Source: Trochalopteron elliotii
Taxonomy: Eukaryota > Chordata > Aves > Passeriformes > Leiothrichidae
Reading direction: 5' to 3'
Length of the DNA stretch: 64,000 nucleotides
NCBI GenBank assembly: GCA_024734555.1
Contig: JANPWX010000064.1
Coordinates: 513,692 to 577,691 of the forward strand
In this document: piece by piece, positions 1 through 14,019 of the stretch
Layout of the letters: each line of letters begins with the position of its first letter
Numbering within the stretch: the first letter of the stretch is position 1
Position numbers and translations under genes: made by a program
Notes under the pieces: model-generated
The model's input: only the letters and a program-made list of their open reading frames with translations
Database searches by the model: none
Told to the model about the DNA's origin: nothing

Positions 1-3000
1 CAGTCTGTATGTCAAACAGGTTACATTAAGCATTGGCAAATGCCAGGCAATGTGTGCAGAAAGGAACAATGTGTTGAGTTCTAACTTTACATCTCACCAA
101 AAAGAAATCCTGAGATTAAAACTGCAGTTCAGTGTGCTGTGACAGTTAACAAAACAAACAGTCCTAGAAACAGCAAAGATGCTGAGAGAAGAGTGTATTT
201 CAACATTTTTTTGTCTATCACTGAGCTAGTCTCCTACAAGACTAATCTTGACTCACTAAGTGAAAGAACACATAAAGAACATGCTCGTGCAAAGACAGTC
301 AGGAGAACAACTGGAAAACAAAGGTGGGTAGGACATCTGTATGAGGAGACAACCAAAGGATTGTAATAATTGGAATCAGAGAAGAATAAAAAAACTATAA
401 AGGGACAAGAAATAATGATACAAAGGAGGGAAGTTGAATGTTTCTGCCCACTTGTTCTTAGAAACACAAGAAATAATATATAATATTTTTTGTAAATATC
501 ATCCAGAAGATCTTCCATTCTGACAATGGAATAATTATTGGAATAATCCAGTAATTCCAATGTAGTAAACCCCTAGTGCTTGTCATCGACTTTTCTTTGG
601 TTAGCAGTCATGAAGAACCCCAGCTGAATTCTAAATGTCCTTATGCCTCATGTTGGAGCAGTCCTGTTCCTCTTGAATTATATAATACTGTACAGAATTA
701 CAATGGAAAGCTGTTTTAGCCATGGAATCCATAGTGATTCATGTTCATTTCTGTAAAGTAAATTCTTTCTTTTTCAAGTATGTTTCTTCATGGATAATGA
801 GATCAGCAGACAACAACTCCAAAACTGCTATTCAGGTTAGAGATTTGTGGGAAAAAAAATAAATATTTTGCTTCTATTAGTGAATATAACAGATGCAGTT
901 CAAATTATAATGGAATGGGGTTGTCTCATAATAGTATCTATCACAGTAAGATATACATTTAAATAGCATTAAATATAAAAATCTTGACCTCTAATCCACT
1001 TGTAACAGGCCACAAAGCCAAAGTGAGTTCCAAAGGATTCTGTCCTGTCCAAGTTGTCTTAAAGACCTCTGATCATATCACTGGTTAGAAACTCAGCATT
1101 TTCCTAGATCAAATTGAGCTTGGTCAATGAGAAAGTTAATTAACAGTAAAAGCAAAGATTAAACATTATCTTGGGTAGGATATAAAAATATTATATTGTT
1201 TAGGAAGAATCTGTTTTGCAACTAACAATGCCATTTTTTCATAAATTTATGTTAATTATCATTATATTTTCCTCCTTTAACCATGTATTAATCAACACTT
1301 TAATCAGCATCCCTGGTTTTGCTCAGACCAATGTCAGAAAAGTCTTCATTGCTCTACAGAATGTTCCACCTAATAAAATAATTAACAGATATTACCTATA
1401 CCTATAAACATTCATTTCCTTACAATCTCAGACTAGCACTTCCAGTTACAGTGTCACTATTACTAGATAACAGTCTGCAAAGTACACCGTTATCTTAAAG
1501 AATATAAAGCTGTAGAGTCAGAAATAAAAAGGATCTTGGTTGAATTGAGACATGTAAGATTTGGATATAGAAAGCCTGAACAGAGTAAGAGGTGTTCTAA
1601 CATCTCATTGGGGCAGCTGTGAGAGGGAATTGATGGAGCTTTGGAATTGGTGCAACACAATCTCATCTGCGTTTCAGAGATGCAAGTTGCAGCTTTAGAG
1701 CTGTTGCTCTGAACACAAGAGTTGCTTCCTTGCAATTTTCCACTGGAAAGAGAGAAAAAACCCAGAGAGATCCAAGCACTTTGAGCTAACCAAATTTTGG
1801 GCACTGTTGTTTGTCATGTAGTTGTTGCATATGTTATTTGGGTAAGCAGGTATGGACTAGTCTTGTTTATGTCTCCTCTGCCGATCATTACACCTTGTCA
1901 CTATTCCTGCACTGAGAAATAGTGCAAACTGCAAACTGCAAACCAAAGAAACAGTTCTTGCCTGCAAAACCAAGATGAAGCAATAGAAAAACATTACTCT
2001 TCTTCCTAATTACTCTTGCCTTTTGAAACCTACATATTTGTGATAAGCAGCCTCAGTCAACATCCATGCTCATAGTGCAGGGGCTTCTGGAGAAGACACA
2101 TGCTCTACAGTAAACCTGAATTGTCATGACTGATGTTTATGTCTAATCAGTCTCACAGATGTGACAGGATAATTCAGCCTGAATTGCTTACTTTCAGCAG
2201 TCTGAGTCATATAAGGTGTCAATTATACTGAAGTTAATAAAAAGATATTTAATTTTCTAACTGCAAATTCATATAATGAACCAGACTGAAGAAACAGGAT
2301 TAGTTAAAAAACAACAAATAATTGCCTGTATTTAAAAGAAAATCACTCTTAACAATTTCAAATCTAGTTCAGTCTTATTTTCCACATGCTAGTCAGATTA
2401 TTTAAATTCATGAATAATGGATATATTTCTTCTGTGGTGTCTCTTTGCTTTCTATAGTATGAAAAGACAAGCATTATGCAAATGTGGTATCAAAACAGTC
2501 TCTTGTCAAATAGTCATCATTTTAATTTTATGTTGCTAATATAATTGACAAAATACATGATACTACTGATTATGCTTTTTCTTGTAAATCACTTATTTGA
2601 TGGGCTTAAACAGCTGTGGGTCTGCCTTTATGAGTTTGTGAAGTTGTAACCAGGCTCTGAAAGAGCAATAGACAAAGTCTTAGGTATACCATCCTACCAG
2701 CTGGTAAACAGCATTTCACAGCAGTAAAGGTATAATTCAGTCAACATTGTTACATTTCCAAAAAAAAAAAAAAGGGAGGTTACTATTATTCTCTCCTCCT
2801 CCTTCCCGAGTAGTCAAACCCATGTGAAATGAACAGAGATTTAATTTGCAAAGCTGAATATAGATGTGCTTGATTTATATAGAATAACTTCAGAGATCTG
2901 AACACCTGTAAGTATTAATCAATCTCACCCTGGCACCCCTTCAGTCAATTCAGCTCTTTTTAAAATTTCTTATAGGATCCATCATATCTGATGTCAAATT

Positions 3001-3394
3001 AGATCGAAGGCTAATTCAAACATAGTGGCTTCAAGTTTAGAGAAAAGAAGGTTAGAGTTAAGGCAGGTTTTGTTCATCACTACATTACACCATTTCTGCA
3101 AGTGGAACTTTCCCAAATTCAACTACAATAAAACTATTACAACCAAGAGGAAAATTCCGGCCAAAGATTTTGTTTGGAAATGCTTACTATGAAGTTATTT
3201 GCCACTAGAGCACTTCAAACTTTTCAAGTACCACTCCATGTTAATTCTACATTATTACAGACACTGAGTGAGAAATTCTCTTCTCAAAAATATCATTTTC
3301 AGTTTGACAAGCCATGGGGCATCAAGCCAAAAGAAACGTCCATTCAGAACCCAAGACAGAGAACTCAGGGACATCATGACAAAGTGGAATTCAA
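1..3394. other. Intergenic, no gene seen
   Basis: AT-rich sequence with frequent stops in all frames. Longest open frames are about 100 codons and look random. A poly-A run lies at 2760-2773. No repeat family was recognised with confidence. Confidence 0.7.
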
Positions 3395-3715
3395 CTGACT
3401 GGAGAGCAACCCTGCTGAAAAGCTTCTGGAGTCATTGTGGTTAGGTCTCAGGCTGTGCCCAAGCCAGTAGAGTGCACTCATAGAAAGCAAATAATGCTCA
3501 CACTGGGAGGAGTACAGACACCAAACTGCAGAAAGTGGCAACATCTCCCTGTGCTTGGCATTGGTGAGGCACATGTGGAACAGTGGATCTAGCTTTGTAC
3601 CACCTGGCTTGTGCAGAAAATTAAGATAACTGGAGAAGGTACAGGAGAGGCTCATGAGGCAGAGGACACATGGGCTGCAAAGAGGGGTTGAGGCAAAAGT
3701 CATGTTTGGTTTGAC
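3395..3715 (+). mobile_element. Degraded CR1 LINE fragment (plus orientation)
   Basis: Follows the CR1 reverse-transcriptase region in order but with many changes: aagccagtagagtgcactc (from the 'gagccagcagtgtgccc' block), gaggcacatgtggaacagtg, gagaaggtacaggagaggctc. Boundaries are approximate. Confidence 0.6.
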
Positions 3716-3774
3716 AGGGAGGAAGGGAATCCTGAGAGGAACTAACTGCAGCCTACAGGAAGTATCTCAAAGAG

Positions 3775-4337
3775 TGTTATAAATGTATATTATAAAGCTG
3801 GCTTTTCGCAAGGTGTGTGCTATATGAATAATAACATTGTAGTAAGGATATAAGTTTTTATTTCTGCTATTAGTAAAGAAAATTAGGCATAGTGGTAGTA
3901 GTTGATATAGTATGCTTAAACTGTCTGTTTGGTTGGAATAACATCCAGTGAACATGAAAAGAAGACCCTGCTATTGATATACCAACTATCAGCATCTACC
4001 ACCTGAAGAAAGTATGGACCAAGGCCCAACCTGGAGGTGATAATGAAGACACAGCCAAGAAACACGCATGCTCTAAAAAGGCAGACCCGAGGAGGGGCCA
4101 TGCAAAACAGTTCCTGGAACATGGGAACTAGTTTATGGAAAAATATGAATATTCAACAGACTGCTGCAATACAAAGGGTATTTAAAGAATGTCTCTGATA
4201 CAGCAAGGTGTGGACTTGGCTAAATGCCAAGTCACCCGGCTGGCTGTACTTTGCTTTTTTTCTATCTCCTAATTGTCTTACTTTCTATTAAACCTATTTC
4301 TTAAAATTTACATAGAAAGTGAACCTCATTTTTCACA
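3775..4337 (+). mobile_element. Probable solo LTR, ERVL-like
   Basis: A 563-bp block opens TGTTATAAATG and closes ...TTTTTCACA. The flanks aagag (left) and aagtg (right) agree at 4 of 5 bases, as expected for an aged 5-bp target duplication. Inside, a U3/R-like part (gaatattcaacagactgctg, ggtatttaaagaatg) precedes an ATTAAA near 4288. No internal retroviral region adjoins it. Class assignment is tentative. Confidence 0.5.
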
Positions 4338-7300
4338 AAGTGGTTACCAAAATGGTGGTGTCAAATTTTTTAAAAAATGGCCTCAATTGTACATTAATAC
4401 TGGACACTAAAAAAATGCCAACACAGGTACATTAAATCTATTTTGAATTTTGTCTGAGTTCCTAGACAGAATGATCCCCAATATCTACAGAGCTGTCTAT
4501 CGGTCTGAATATACTGGCATGAATTATTATGGCCCAAAGCCTCACTTTCTTTTGTATTTCATGATGGCAAAATGTAGAGGAAACATCAGGAAAAGAATTG
4601 TGGAAAACTGCTTATGTCAAGTCTGCTATTTTCTCCTTCAGAACAGCAAATTTTGATGAGGCTATTTTAGGCTCATGAGAACAGAAATCTCATCTTACCT
4701 CCACATTAGTGCTTAGATAAACTAAGAACGCAAAACAATCTGTAGAAAAGCAACAACAGAAATGAGTTTACATTTGTACTTCAATTAGTTTACATTTTTG
4801 CCTCTTTTATTTCACCCTTTGACCTATGCATGCAAATATACTCTGTATTTGGAAAAAAAAATCTGCTTTGAACCTTTGCTGTGGTTACAATACTTCTTCC
4901 TCATGCCTCTAATTAACAGCTGTTACTATTCTTTAACTGTTTTCAGTCAGTTTAATCAATTTGACACATTCAAGGAAAAAAAAGTCTTTCTCTGCAATTG
5001 AGCTTAAGCAAAAACTCTACCCCTTCTAATCAGCAAGTCAGTATTTCTGGTAAGTATCACTGAAAAGCATTAATTTAGGTGCCAGGGTCTATGCCAGATT
5101 TTGAAAGTCATAACTTGGTCATTTGCCTGCAGTGATTTTATTTGTAAAGTTTTACATTTACATATTATATTTTACAGATTGATCAGATCGATAGATTGTA
5201 ATCTACCTGTCTTGAAAATCCACAGCTATAAGACTCATTTCCCACCTCTCCATTCTTTCCATATTGTCAATTAAAAAAAAAAGACAAAACAAAACAAACA
5301 AACTCCAATAATAACAATAATAAAATTTATAGTAATACTAATTTTTTAAAAATCAAAAAAATTGTGTAGGGGCTAAGTAGAACTCTGTTTTATTTTCCAC
5401 AAAAGCACTATGTACTTCTATATTTACCTAGAAATGGTTCTCAATAAAAATAACAGAACAGAAATTTCTAGGGGAAAATAAATAGGCCCTTGGGAATAGA
5501 CCTTCTGATGTTGCACCCAGTTCCTTCATTGTCTCCACATCTGACAGCCTCCTTAAAACAGCAGTGTTGTCTGGATATCTAGCTGGAGTACTGTGCTTAA
5601 AAGGCTGCACTTTTTAATGCAGAAGTGATTCAATTGCATACTCTGTCCTTAATGCTGCACTGAAAGAAAACAGGCTTGCTCAAAAAATGGATGAACTTAA
5701 ATATTTTAGTGAAGCATGTTTTATGATTCAGAAACACATTCCTTGAAAAAGTATGTAGTAAAATCTTCAATGCATTCAGAGCTATGCTCTGTAGGGAGTA
5801 GAGTTGAGAATGTTAACACACTGATATGTATGGAAAACATTAATGACTATAAATGCACTGGTATTTTATACTGACATAGTTCTTCTACCTCTCTCTAAGC
5901 ACTCCTGAGGCTGCCCCACAGCCAGAGCTGCTTGTGACCACAGCTCCAATACAGTCAGGTGTGTAACTTTAAGCACTAAGCAAACTGCAGTGTGAGAAAG
6001 AGCAGTGAGAGGATCTGCAGAGTGAAGCCAGGCAAGATAAGAAAGGTAAAATTACAAAGAGAGGATTACTGAGATAAGGATCCTTAGCAATTTAAGGGGC
6101 AAAGAAAAACAACATATAAATGTATAAAATCTTTCAGGGAAAAAACAGAATCAGAACATGCAATTCAGCATCATCAAGGATCTGTTCCAAGAAGGAACAG
6201 AAGTCAACCTTTCCCCTCTTGAATGATACCAGTCTGGCAGGCATTTATATAACAACTTGCAGTAATAAATACAAGTTTCCTAGTGAGGTTGACTCATCTG
6301 ATAAATACCAAGTGAATGATCTGTCTTATGCGTGTTCAGTTTGGGGTACTTTGTCTGATATTCATATTTCGTGAGTGACATTCAGATAATTTAAATTGTC
6401 AATGAACTGTGATGCAGGAGAACTTTTAGTGACCAACAAGCAAAACCATAATAGATCAAAGCTTCTTCTGACTGGTCATTTCAGATAGGCTCTCTCTTCT
6501 CTATACAATCAAATGAGTTCTCATTTATCACAGAAACATGCCATTTTAAGACTAGAGAAGTCCTCCTTATCAAAAAGCTGGTAACTTTTCTTGGACAGTT
6601 GAAAGGCTTGTTAAGAGAATAGAAATGGAATTTCAACACATAGACTATCAACAACATGGGACTAAAGGTACAACAAGATAGTGATGATTCCTTGAGTAAG
6701 CTTGAGTATGTGGAGAAGCTACAGATACCAGATTCCAAAAACCATCACTCCTGATTCCTTGAGGGATTAATAAGAAGAACAAGATGTCCACCGAGGCAGC
6801 TTTAATACAGGTGATGTCAGTGTTGATCAAGAATCACTTAATCTCTGAAGGCCAGCCAGTTGCCTGAGCAAGTCTTACAAACTTAAGGGGTTTTCATACA
6901 GCACTGGCACCATGAGTCTCAACAGTTCCACTAAAAAACTTTTTATGGTGGACCTTACATTTCTATATCTTCTGTCTGCAGAGCAAGGACAAAGCCTATT
7001 AGAAAGGCATTTTTTGGATGGCAGAATTTGCTGATTATACTATATTCAGAATAAACAGCAGCTTAGAAAAGTTATGAAAGTGCCTAAACTAAAGCCTAAT
7101 TTCACCTTATGTTTTCCTTTTTTATTTTTTTAAGAGCATGAGAAGCAAAACAAACTAAAATTCCTATACATTTTCATGGTCTTCATAAGCGTTGTTTGTA
7201 CCGTGATTGTTTACAGGATTTGCAGGGATCAACTATACAGTGTCATTAGTATCATGTATTTCTTCTTTCCAATTTTTTATTACCAATGCAGAGTAAGTGA

Positions 7301-10300
7301 CAGAGAGCAACAAATAAACTGTGGATGTTTTTCTTATGAATAGAAGTTTTTCATCATGACATCAGAGCATTTAGTACATAAAGTATGAGTATGCAATATT
7401 ATAATTTTTAAAACATGTCCTTGATAGTTTCTAAAAGTCTTCTTCTAAAGATCTGAAGTTTTTTTCCAAGTTCAAGATGCACTGAAGTCCCCAGCGTGAG
7501 AAGCATTTCCCTCTGAAACTTTTACACCTTGTACTTGCAGCACATAAATCTGTGTAACAGACTGCACAAGTCTCATCTTGCTCCCAGATTGGTTCAGAAA
7601 TTAATAAATAGTTAATACCATTAAATTTTAAAACAATGTGTTCTAAAGGCTGTGTTTACGCAATGAATATTTTACATTCATTTTTGCATAAACAGATGAT
7701 GCTTTCAATTAGACAAGTTGCCTTACATACAAGTTCCCTAGCATCTACAAAAAAAATGTTTTGCAGAAGATCAATTTCTACTCAAAAATATATAGGTTTA
7801 ATTTTTTTACTATGATTTTATTCATATGATATTGCTGAATTTATTCTAAGGGAATATATTTTCTATGAAAAACTAGTATTTTTGAAGTATTTTCTACTAT
7901 GTAATTTGTACACATTAAAAACAATGATTGAAAAAATCCCTAGAGTAGTTCCTTTTCAGATTAACTGTTTTCATTTTGTGTTTTAAACTCATACTTTACT
8001 TTCCCTGCATATCAAGGAAGGGAGAATAACTTGGAGTATCGATGGGAATTAAGTACAGGTGAAGAAGCTACTGCAAGAGAAGACCATCAGGCTCCCCAGC
8101 TGCCAAATTCACACTGCGTTCAAGCACAAAGCAGTGTAAGACCATTTTTGGACCCAAACACCACCCCTACTGAATATGGATGACCAGCAAATGAAGCTAT
8201 TTTCATTACCAAATTTCCACAGCTTCTCGAACACTCTGATTATGGTAAGAAACAGAAAAATAAAAATAAAAAAATATTATCCCCATCGGTAAATTTTTGT
8301 ACCTGAACTTCAATATATGTTGACTAAATTTAACCAGAGTTCTAGAGAATCTCAACACATTTCATGTGTGTGGGTGCTTTCCAGCCAAGTGTTGGAGTTT
8401 GGAGGACAGATGTGGAAACACAGCCAGCCTGACACACCCTCTGAAGAAAAGAGACAGGATCATGAACTATAAAGTTATGATTTAAGAAGCAGCATTAGAC
8501 TACACGAGTCTCACTACACCAAGTAAACAATTCCATTACAAACTTAATGATATTCTTGAGACACCCACATTAGCACCACTGGTCTTTTATTTATTTCAAA
8601 TTACTGTTCTTATTTACCTCAGCAGGGCTCTGTGCGATTAACTCCCCAGACTGCTCAGACTCCTGTGGGGATGATTTATATTGTCATTCCAATATAATGT
8701 TTCCCATAATTGTACTGTGTTTAAAAAACATTAGAACCCAAGGGCTAGACAAGGAGTTATAATATTAACAGCATGCTCATATAAATCAATTTACTCCCTT
8801 GGAGGGAAAAAAATTGAAAAAAATAAGTTAATAAGATTACAGAATTACAAAGCCAATGTGACTGCTTTAAGTGTGTTAATCAATAACTGTAAAAGCATCA
8901 CAGATAACGCCTGAGAATGAAAACATAAGCAGGAATCCATTTCCACATGTGTAGTACTATTTGTCTTAGTAGACAGATCACAAAAATTAGAAAAAACATC
9001 AGTTCACTGAAAAGACTCAATCCCAGAATGCAGTGAGTACCCCCAGTACTTGCACAGTATTTTCAAGCACTCTCAGACTCTTGTAAGATCTGCCTGACAT
9101 TAGTGGCAGGCATAGATTTATAAATGCATCATTTTTAATATTCCAAAGCATTGCAGGGATCAAGAGGTTACCCACGATTTCAGAAACTGACCACTAAGGA
9201 TAAAACCTAATGATAAGGGTTATGTGGGTAGAAAACCAGGGAACTTCAGTCTCTCTTTTCCATTACTCACTAAAATATCTCTTTAAAAAAAAAAACAAAC
9301 TCACAATTCAATTTTTAATATGCCTAATGCTATATGCAAGCATAAGACAACTTAATACACTCAGAAAATGGATTACTTGTAGCTCAGTCTGATCTGAACC
9401 TCCAGATGCAGTATTGTTTATTATATTCACTGATCTAATTTTGAAGTACTGCAGCTATATTCTAAAACACAGCTGCCAATCACTTTAGAATAAATGGGGT
9501 GTAATAAAAAACTACAAGGCTGAAACAAGACAACAAATATTAAAAAACCCACTTTTCTGATATACTCGCTGATTGAAAATGTAGCAGCTCACTAAACCCA
9601 GGATGTTCTTCTCCCCACAAAAGAACGGGCTATTATGCAATGAATATACCATAAATCCTACTGCAGATGTACCTTTAGGATAGATGAAACTCCTATTGCT
9701 TTAGTGAATTCATCCAAAGCCTCTTTATGGTGATTCCATTTCTGTGAGGCTGCAGCTAAGTGATCAGAATCACAACTAGTTTTTACAGTTTTAATCTTGT
9801 TTAAGTTTTCTTTACCCTAATGAAAACTTCTTTTAATCTTTTTCCTGTGCAGCCATTATATCCAAGCATCTGTCTACTTCAAATGCCTCTTCTAAGATAC
9901 TTTCAGGTAGTGCCAGTCTTAGGACAGACACTTTCTGTAAAGCCCTCTGCTTCACGAGATTAAATGGGAATATCCCACTTCACAGCAGCTGAAAACATAA
10001 TCCTTCACTTATTAACTAGAACAGTGAAACTTGCTGCTGATGTAAGAACTAAATTATTATCTTGCATTACAAAATCTTCAGAAGTAAAGGAGATGGTTTG
10101 TAAATCTGACAAGTTAATTTAAATGTTGCAAACTTATTATAGTACCGAGCCACACAAAAAATATTATTTACTTCAGACTTGTAAAAAAAAATTAGTATTA
10201 TGAACACCAAAAGAAGGGACCACTGAAGAGGCAATCCTGAACCTTATGTCAGAGATAAATGGAGTGGCACTAGAGCAGATCAGACAGAAGGGGGTGACAA

Positions 10301-13300
10301 ATTATCTGAGTGTTCGTTGGTATCAGCCAGTAATGGAGGAAATTGGAGTTCCTTCCTCCTGCACAACTGCCTTCTGAGATCAGGTTAAAAATTTGGCTTG
10401 AAAAAGACTGTCCTTCTGAACAGCACTAAGACCTGTGCCTGTTTCAGCTTGGCACTGCTCCATCTTGAGAAAAATGAAAGCACAGCACAAGACTAATAAT
10501 GGTCATACAAAGAACATCATGCATGTGTTGATCAGGTGACCGTGTTTCCTTCCTTAGGAAGAAACCAGGTAAATCAGGTGAATTAAACACATATAACATT
10601 TATCCCAGTCTTTTTGTAGTTGGATTTTAATTTTTTCCCAAACCAGTTTTAAAAGCCAAATCCATTTATAAGCATGGCACCATTCCTTGGAAAATACAAT
10701 TGTTCAGTGTTATCTGTGGGGTTTGTCATTCCTGGATTCTGGCTTTCATCAAAACAAGAAATAAAGAGCACATCTTAGCATGAAGACCCATAACAGATAA
10801 TTTAAATGTCTGAATACTTTAAAGGACATAGAGTATATTTAAAAAATTTAGATTGCTACAGTGGATTACAGTGGATAAACCCCTCAAAATTATTATCTTT
10901 ATTTAATTTTAAAAATGCTTCTCTAAAAGTATTTCTCTACAGTGAGGTTAGAAGGATATAGAGAAATATCATTTTTCTGGGTTTTTTTCTAACTTATTTT
11001 GTCCTGTATCATGTATGGTTAAGCATCAGACTGGCATGGGTTTCCCAAGTGCAGCTGCATACTCCTACAACAAAGAGCAGCCACATTAAAAAAAAACAAA
11101 ACAAGTCTTACTAGGGAAATTGTTCCTGTTCATTCATTTTTTGCAGATTCATTAGCTGGGACAAGTCATGAGGTCCCTTGCCCTTGTCCCTATTTAGTCT
11201 CTGTGAATGTGCTGTACCCTGGGCACATCAGAGCTACTGCAGAGGCTGTGACACATCCAGGCGTGCCAGTGCTTTTCACAGACAACCATCCTGGGTAAGT
11301 TACCTGGATAATGCAAGAAGTTCTGCACTTTCTCATTAAATATATGACTGGTGCAGTTGTCTCTAGTCTGGATTAGTTAAAATTAGAGTTTGGCATGGCA
11401 GAAACATAACTGAAAGCCCCCTATGCACAAAAGGGCAATTTGGGAATACATCAAAGGTATCTCATATCTACCTGCTGTGAAGAAGGGGCAGCAGCAGTCC
11501 CACTACCTTCCCCATACTGAGCACTTGACCCAAAGCTGTCATTTGTCTGGTGCCATGGTAAGGCAGTTCATGGGACCAGCACAGCAACAAGTTGGAACTG
11601 TTCTCTGACGGACCAGATGCACACCAGTGCCAGCTGAGAGACAACTGTAGCACACAGATTGAAGAAGAGAGCAGCGGTGGGAAAACAGAGCTGTCTGGAT
11701 TTGCAGCAGCTGCTTCACTTTAGCCATGCCACCCTGTAAGCAACAGAGTATCTAAAACTGACAAGAAAGATGAAATGCAGATTAGGAAATCCAATATCCT
11801 ATTAGCTCTGCAGAGTTTGTGCTCCTGAACTAGCTTTCATCCACAGAGGCAGCAGCGGCTAAGGCATTCTCTCAGAAGTTGGTACTTACAAATGCTACTA
11901 CCAAGAACAGAGCAGGGCCTGCTATTCTTTTTCTTTTTAAATCACAGTGAGATAAATTTATTAGTGAAAGCAGGACAGTAGTATGTGAAAGACCAATATG
12001 GAAACCCCTTCTGCTCATGAAGAAGTTTGGACCACATCTTCCGTTTTCTTAAAGAGACCCTCTCCATCAGGCCCTATTCTGAGCAGAATAGTAGACCAAT
12101 ATCTACAGCTCACAGTTCCCAGTGAATGCAGGCTCTAATCCCAAGCACAGTTATATTTTCTTCAACTGGCCAAAGCAGTAACTATAGTACACAACATGCC
12201 AGTTTGAAACTATTAGCCCATCTAGGTTCAGAATCATACCACTAAATAACAAAAGAGAAGTCCTTTTAAACTCAGGCAGTAGAATACAGGAAAGTCCTAC
12301 CTCATAACAAAATGACATTGTATGACAAATAACCTTCATCACAGCTGTTATTTTACTGTTCATAGGTGCTAGAATTATCCACAAAAAAGGTAGTTCAAGT
12401 AGAGTTACATGAAAGTGAACAGTTGTGTGCAGCAGCCACCTTTAAAGATGAAAATGCTTTTGCTTTTACCAACGACAGGATCTGTAGGAGAGTCACATTT
12501 CCCCAAATTGTAATGATCTTGAGAGAACAGAAACAGGTGCTGTGAAACATGGAAAATATTTGCCTTGGAGCAAAAAAGATGGACAGTAATGACAACCCAT
12601 TTCATGCCCCTGTGACTGAAGAGGCAATAGGTTAAAAAAAAAAAAAAAGTTATAGCATGGTTAACAGAGGCTCTGAGACCTGAGGTTTACTTCAGGCTAC
12701 TGAAAATGTTCTTTGAATTATCCTTTCTCTACTCCATTCATATTGTTCCCACGGAGAACAAAGAAAAACAGGCAAGTAAACATTCCATGCTTTCCACTCT
12801 ATTCTGTGATTGATGCTCCCAGTACTTAAGAAACAATGTGGCTTAAACTCTCATTTCCAAGCGAAGGAGAGCAACATTAGACATATATTTTATTCCAAGA
12901 ACAGAAGTTTAGGGGAAAAAAAAATCAGCTGCCTTATATAAACAAGGAGAAATCTTCGATTGCTCCAATTCTAAATTGCTGACAGCTGATGAATCTGTAA
13001 GTGTATTTTTAATAAAAATTATCTGGTGAGATTTCAGGGAAATCCAGAATATGGGCACTAAATTCTATGTATCTACCAAGTGACAAGGGCAGTGGCAGGG
13101 GTGCTCTTTTCACCATCCATCACCCCTCTTGAACCAGTATAAATGCGCAACAAATTCAGGAAGCTAGCACTGGAGGAGGTGGGATGAGCATGAGTCTCAT
13201 GGACTGATGATTAGCAAAGCCATTTTGGAAGGAGACCTTAAGGCTCTATTCATTGCAACTGAAGCTCAGATTTATATTTTCTGTATTTTCTTTCACATAA

Positions 13301-13393
13301 TTAGATACAAGGGAAAAATCCTAGGTGCAGAGACAAAGAATCTGGACCATCACCTGTCAGGAGAAGGTCTCAACTTCAGAGCCTTTTCTACAG
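4338..13393. other. Intergenic, no gene seen
   Basis: About 9 kb of AT-rich sequence. No open frame exceeds about 90 codons, and no splice-bounded protein-like segment, RNA gene or clear repeat was recognised. Old, unrecognisable retroposon remnants are likely. Confidence 0.65.
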
Positions 13394-13399
13394 TTGTAC
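13394..13399. repeat. Left target-site duplication of the solo LTR
   Basis: ttgtac, repeated exactly at 14014-14019 on the other side of the element. Confidence 0.88.
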
Positions 13400-14013
13400 T
13401 GTGGGAGTGCATTTTTTAATTTTAATTTTAATTCATAAGTTTATGTTCTTCTGTAAAATGGTTTGTTCCATGTACCCTTTCTGTTATCCACTTTTGGTTT
13501 ATCCCTGTCTTCTCCCCAGTGACAGTTTTGTCATTGGTTCTGGGTTCTCCCTGTTTTCTCCCCCAGAGACAGTTATCGGTCATGTAACCTCCTGTTCCTG
13601 TCCATCACTTTAGGGGTGTCTCCGTGTTTCTGGAAAATTCTAGGAGAGGTGTCGAGTGATTGGACAGAATCCTGACTGTCACCTACTACTGTTCATTGTA
13701 TGGTTATTTTATATGTTTGTTATGATATGAGCCACCTCCCCATTGTGCCCTATTGGTCCCAGGTTGAACTTCCCCCCTGTGTTACACCTCCCCTTGAAAG
13801 GTCCTCTCCGGGATCAGTCTCCAGAGGTCGCTCCAGAGGCTGGCACCCGGGGCGAGGGCTCCACACTGGAGTTCCAATAAACTCGTTGTGACCAAACCTC
13901 TCGAGAGTCCCTCCTTCATCCTCCTGCCTTTGTCTCGCTGACGCTCCTGACCGGCCAAGACCCCCAGCATCGGTGCCGGGGCTGCCGGGCTTGTAAATAC
14001 AGGCACCGTACCA
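13400..14013 (+). mobile_element. Solo LTR of an endogenous retrovirus (ERVK-type)
   Basis: A 614-bp element opening TGTGGGAG and closing GTACCA, flanked by a perfect 6-bp direct repeat ttgtac (13394-13399 and 14014-14019). A 6-bp duplication with TG...CA ends is typical of class II (ERVK/alpharetrovirus-like) integration. A poly(A) signal AATAAA at 13876-13881 orients it on the plus strand, with R/U5 to the right. It is locally GC- and CpG-rich, unlike its surroundings. No internal gag-pol-env sequence is present, so it arose by LTR-LTR recombination. Confidence 0.9.
13876..13881 (+). terminator. LTR poly(A) signal
   Basis: AATAAA within the solo LTR, followed by actcgttgtgacc, in the position expected for the U3-R end. 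Confidence 0.7.
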
Positions 14014-14019
14014 TTGTAC
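14014..14019. repeat. Right target-site duplication of the solo LTR
   Basis: ttgtac, the exact partner of 13394-13399. Confidence 0.88.

Noticed and set aside
3374..3703. 109-residue minus-strand frame
   Set aside because: It is the reverse strand of a degraded CR1 fragment.
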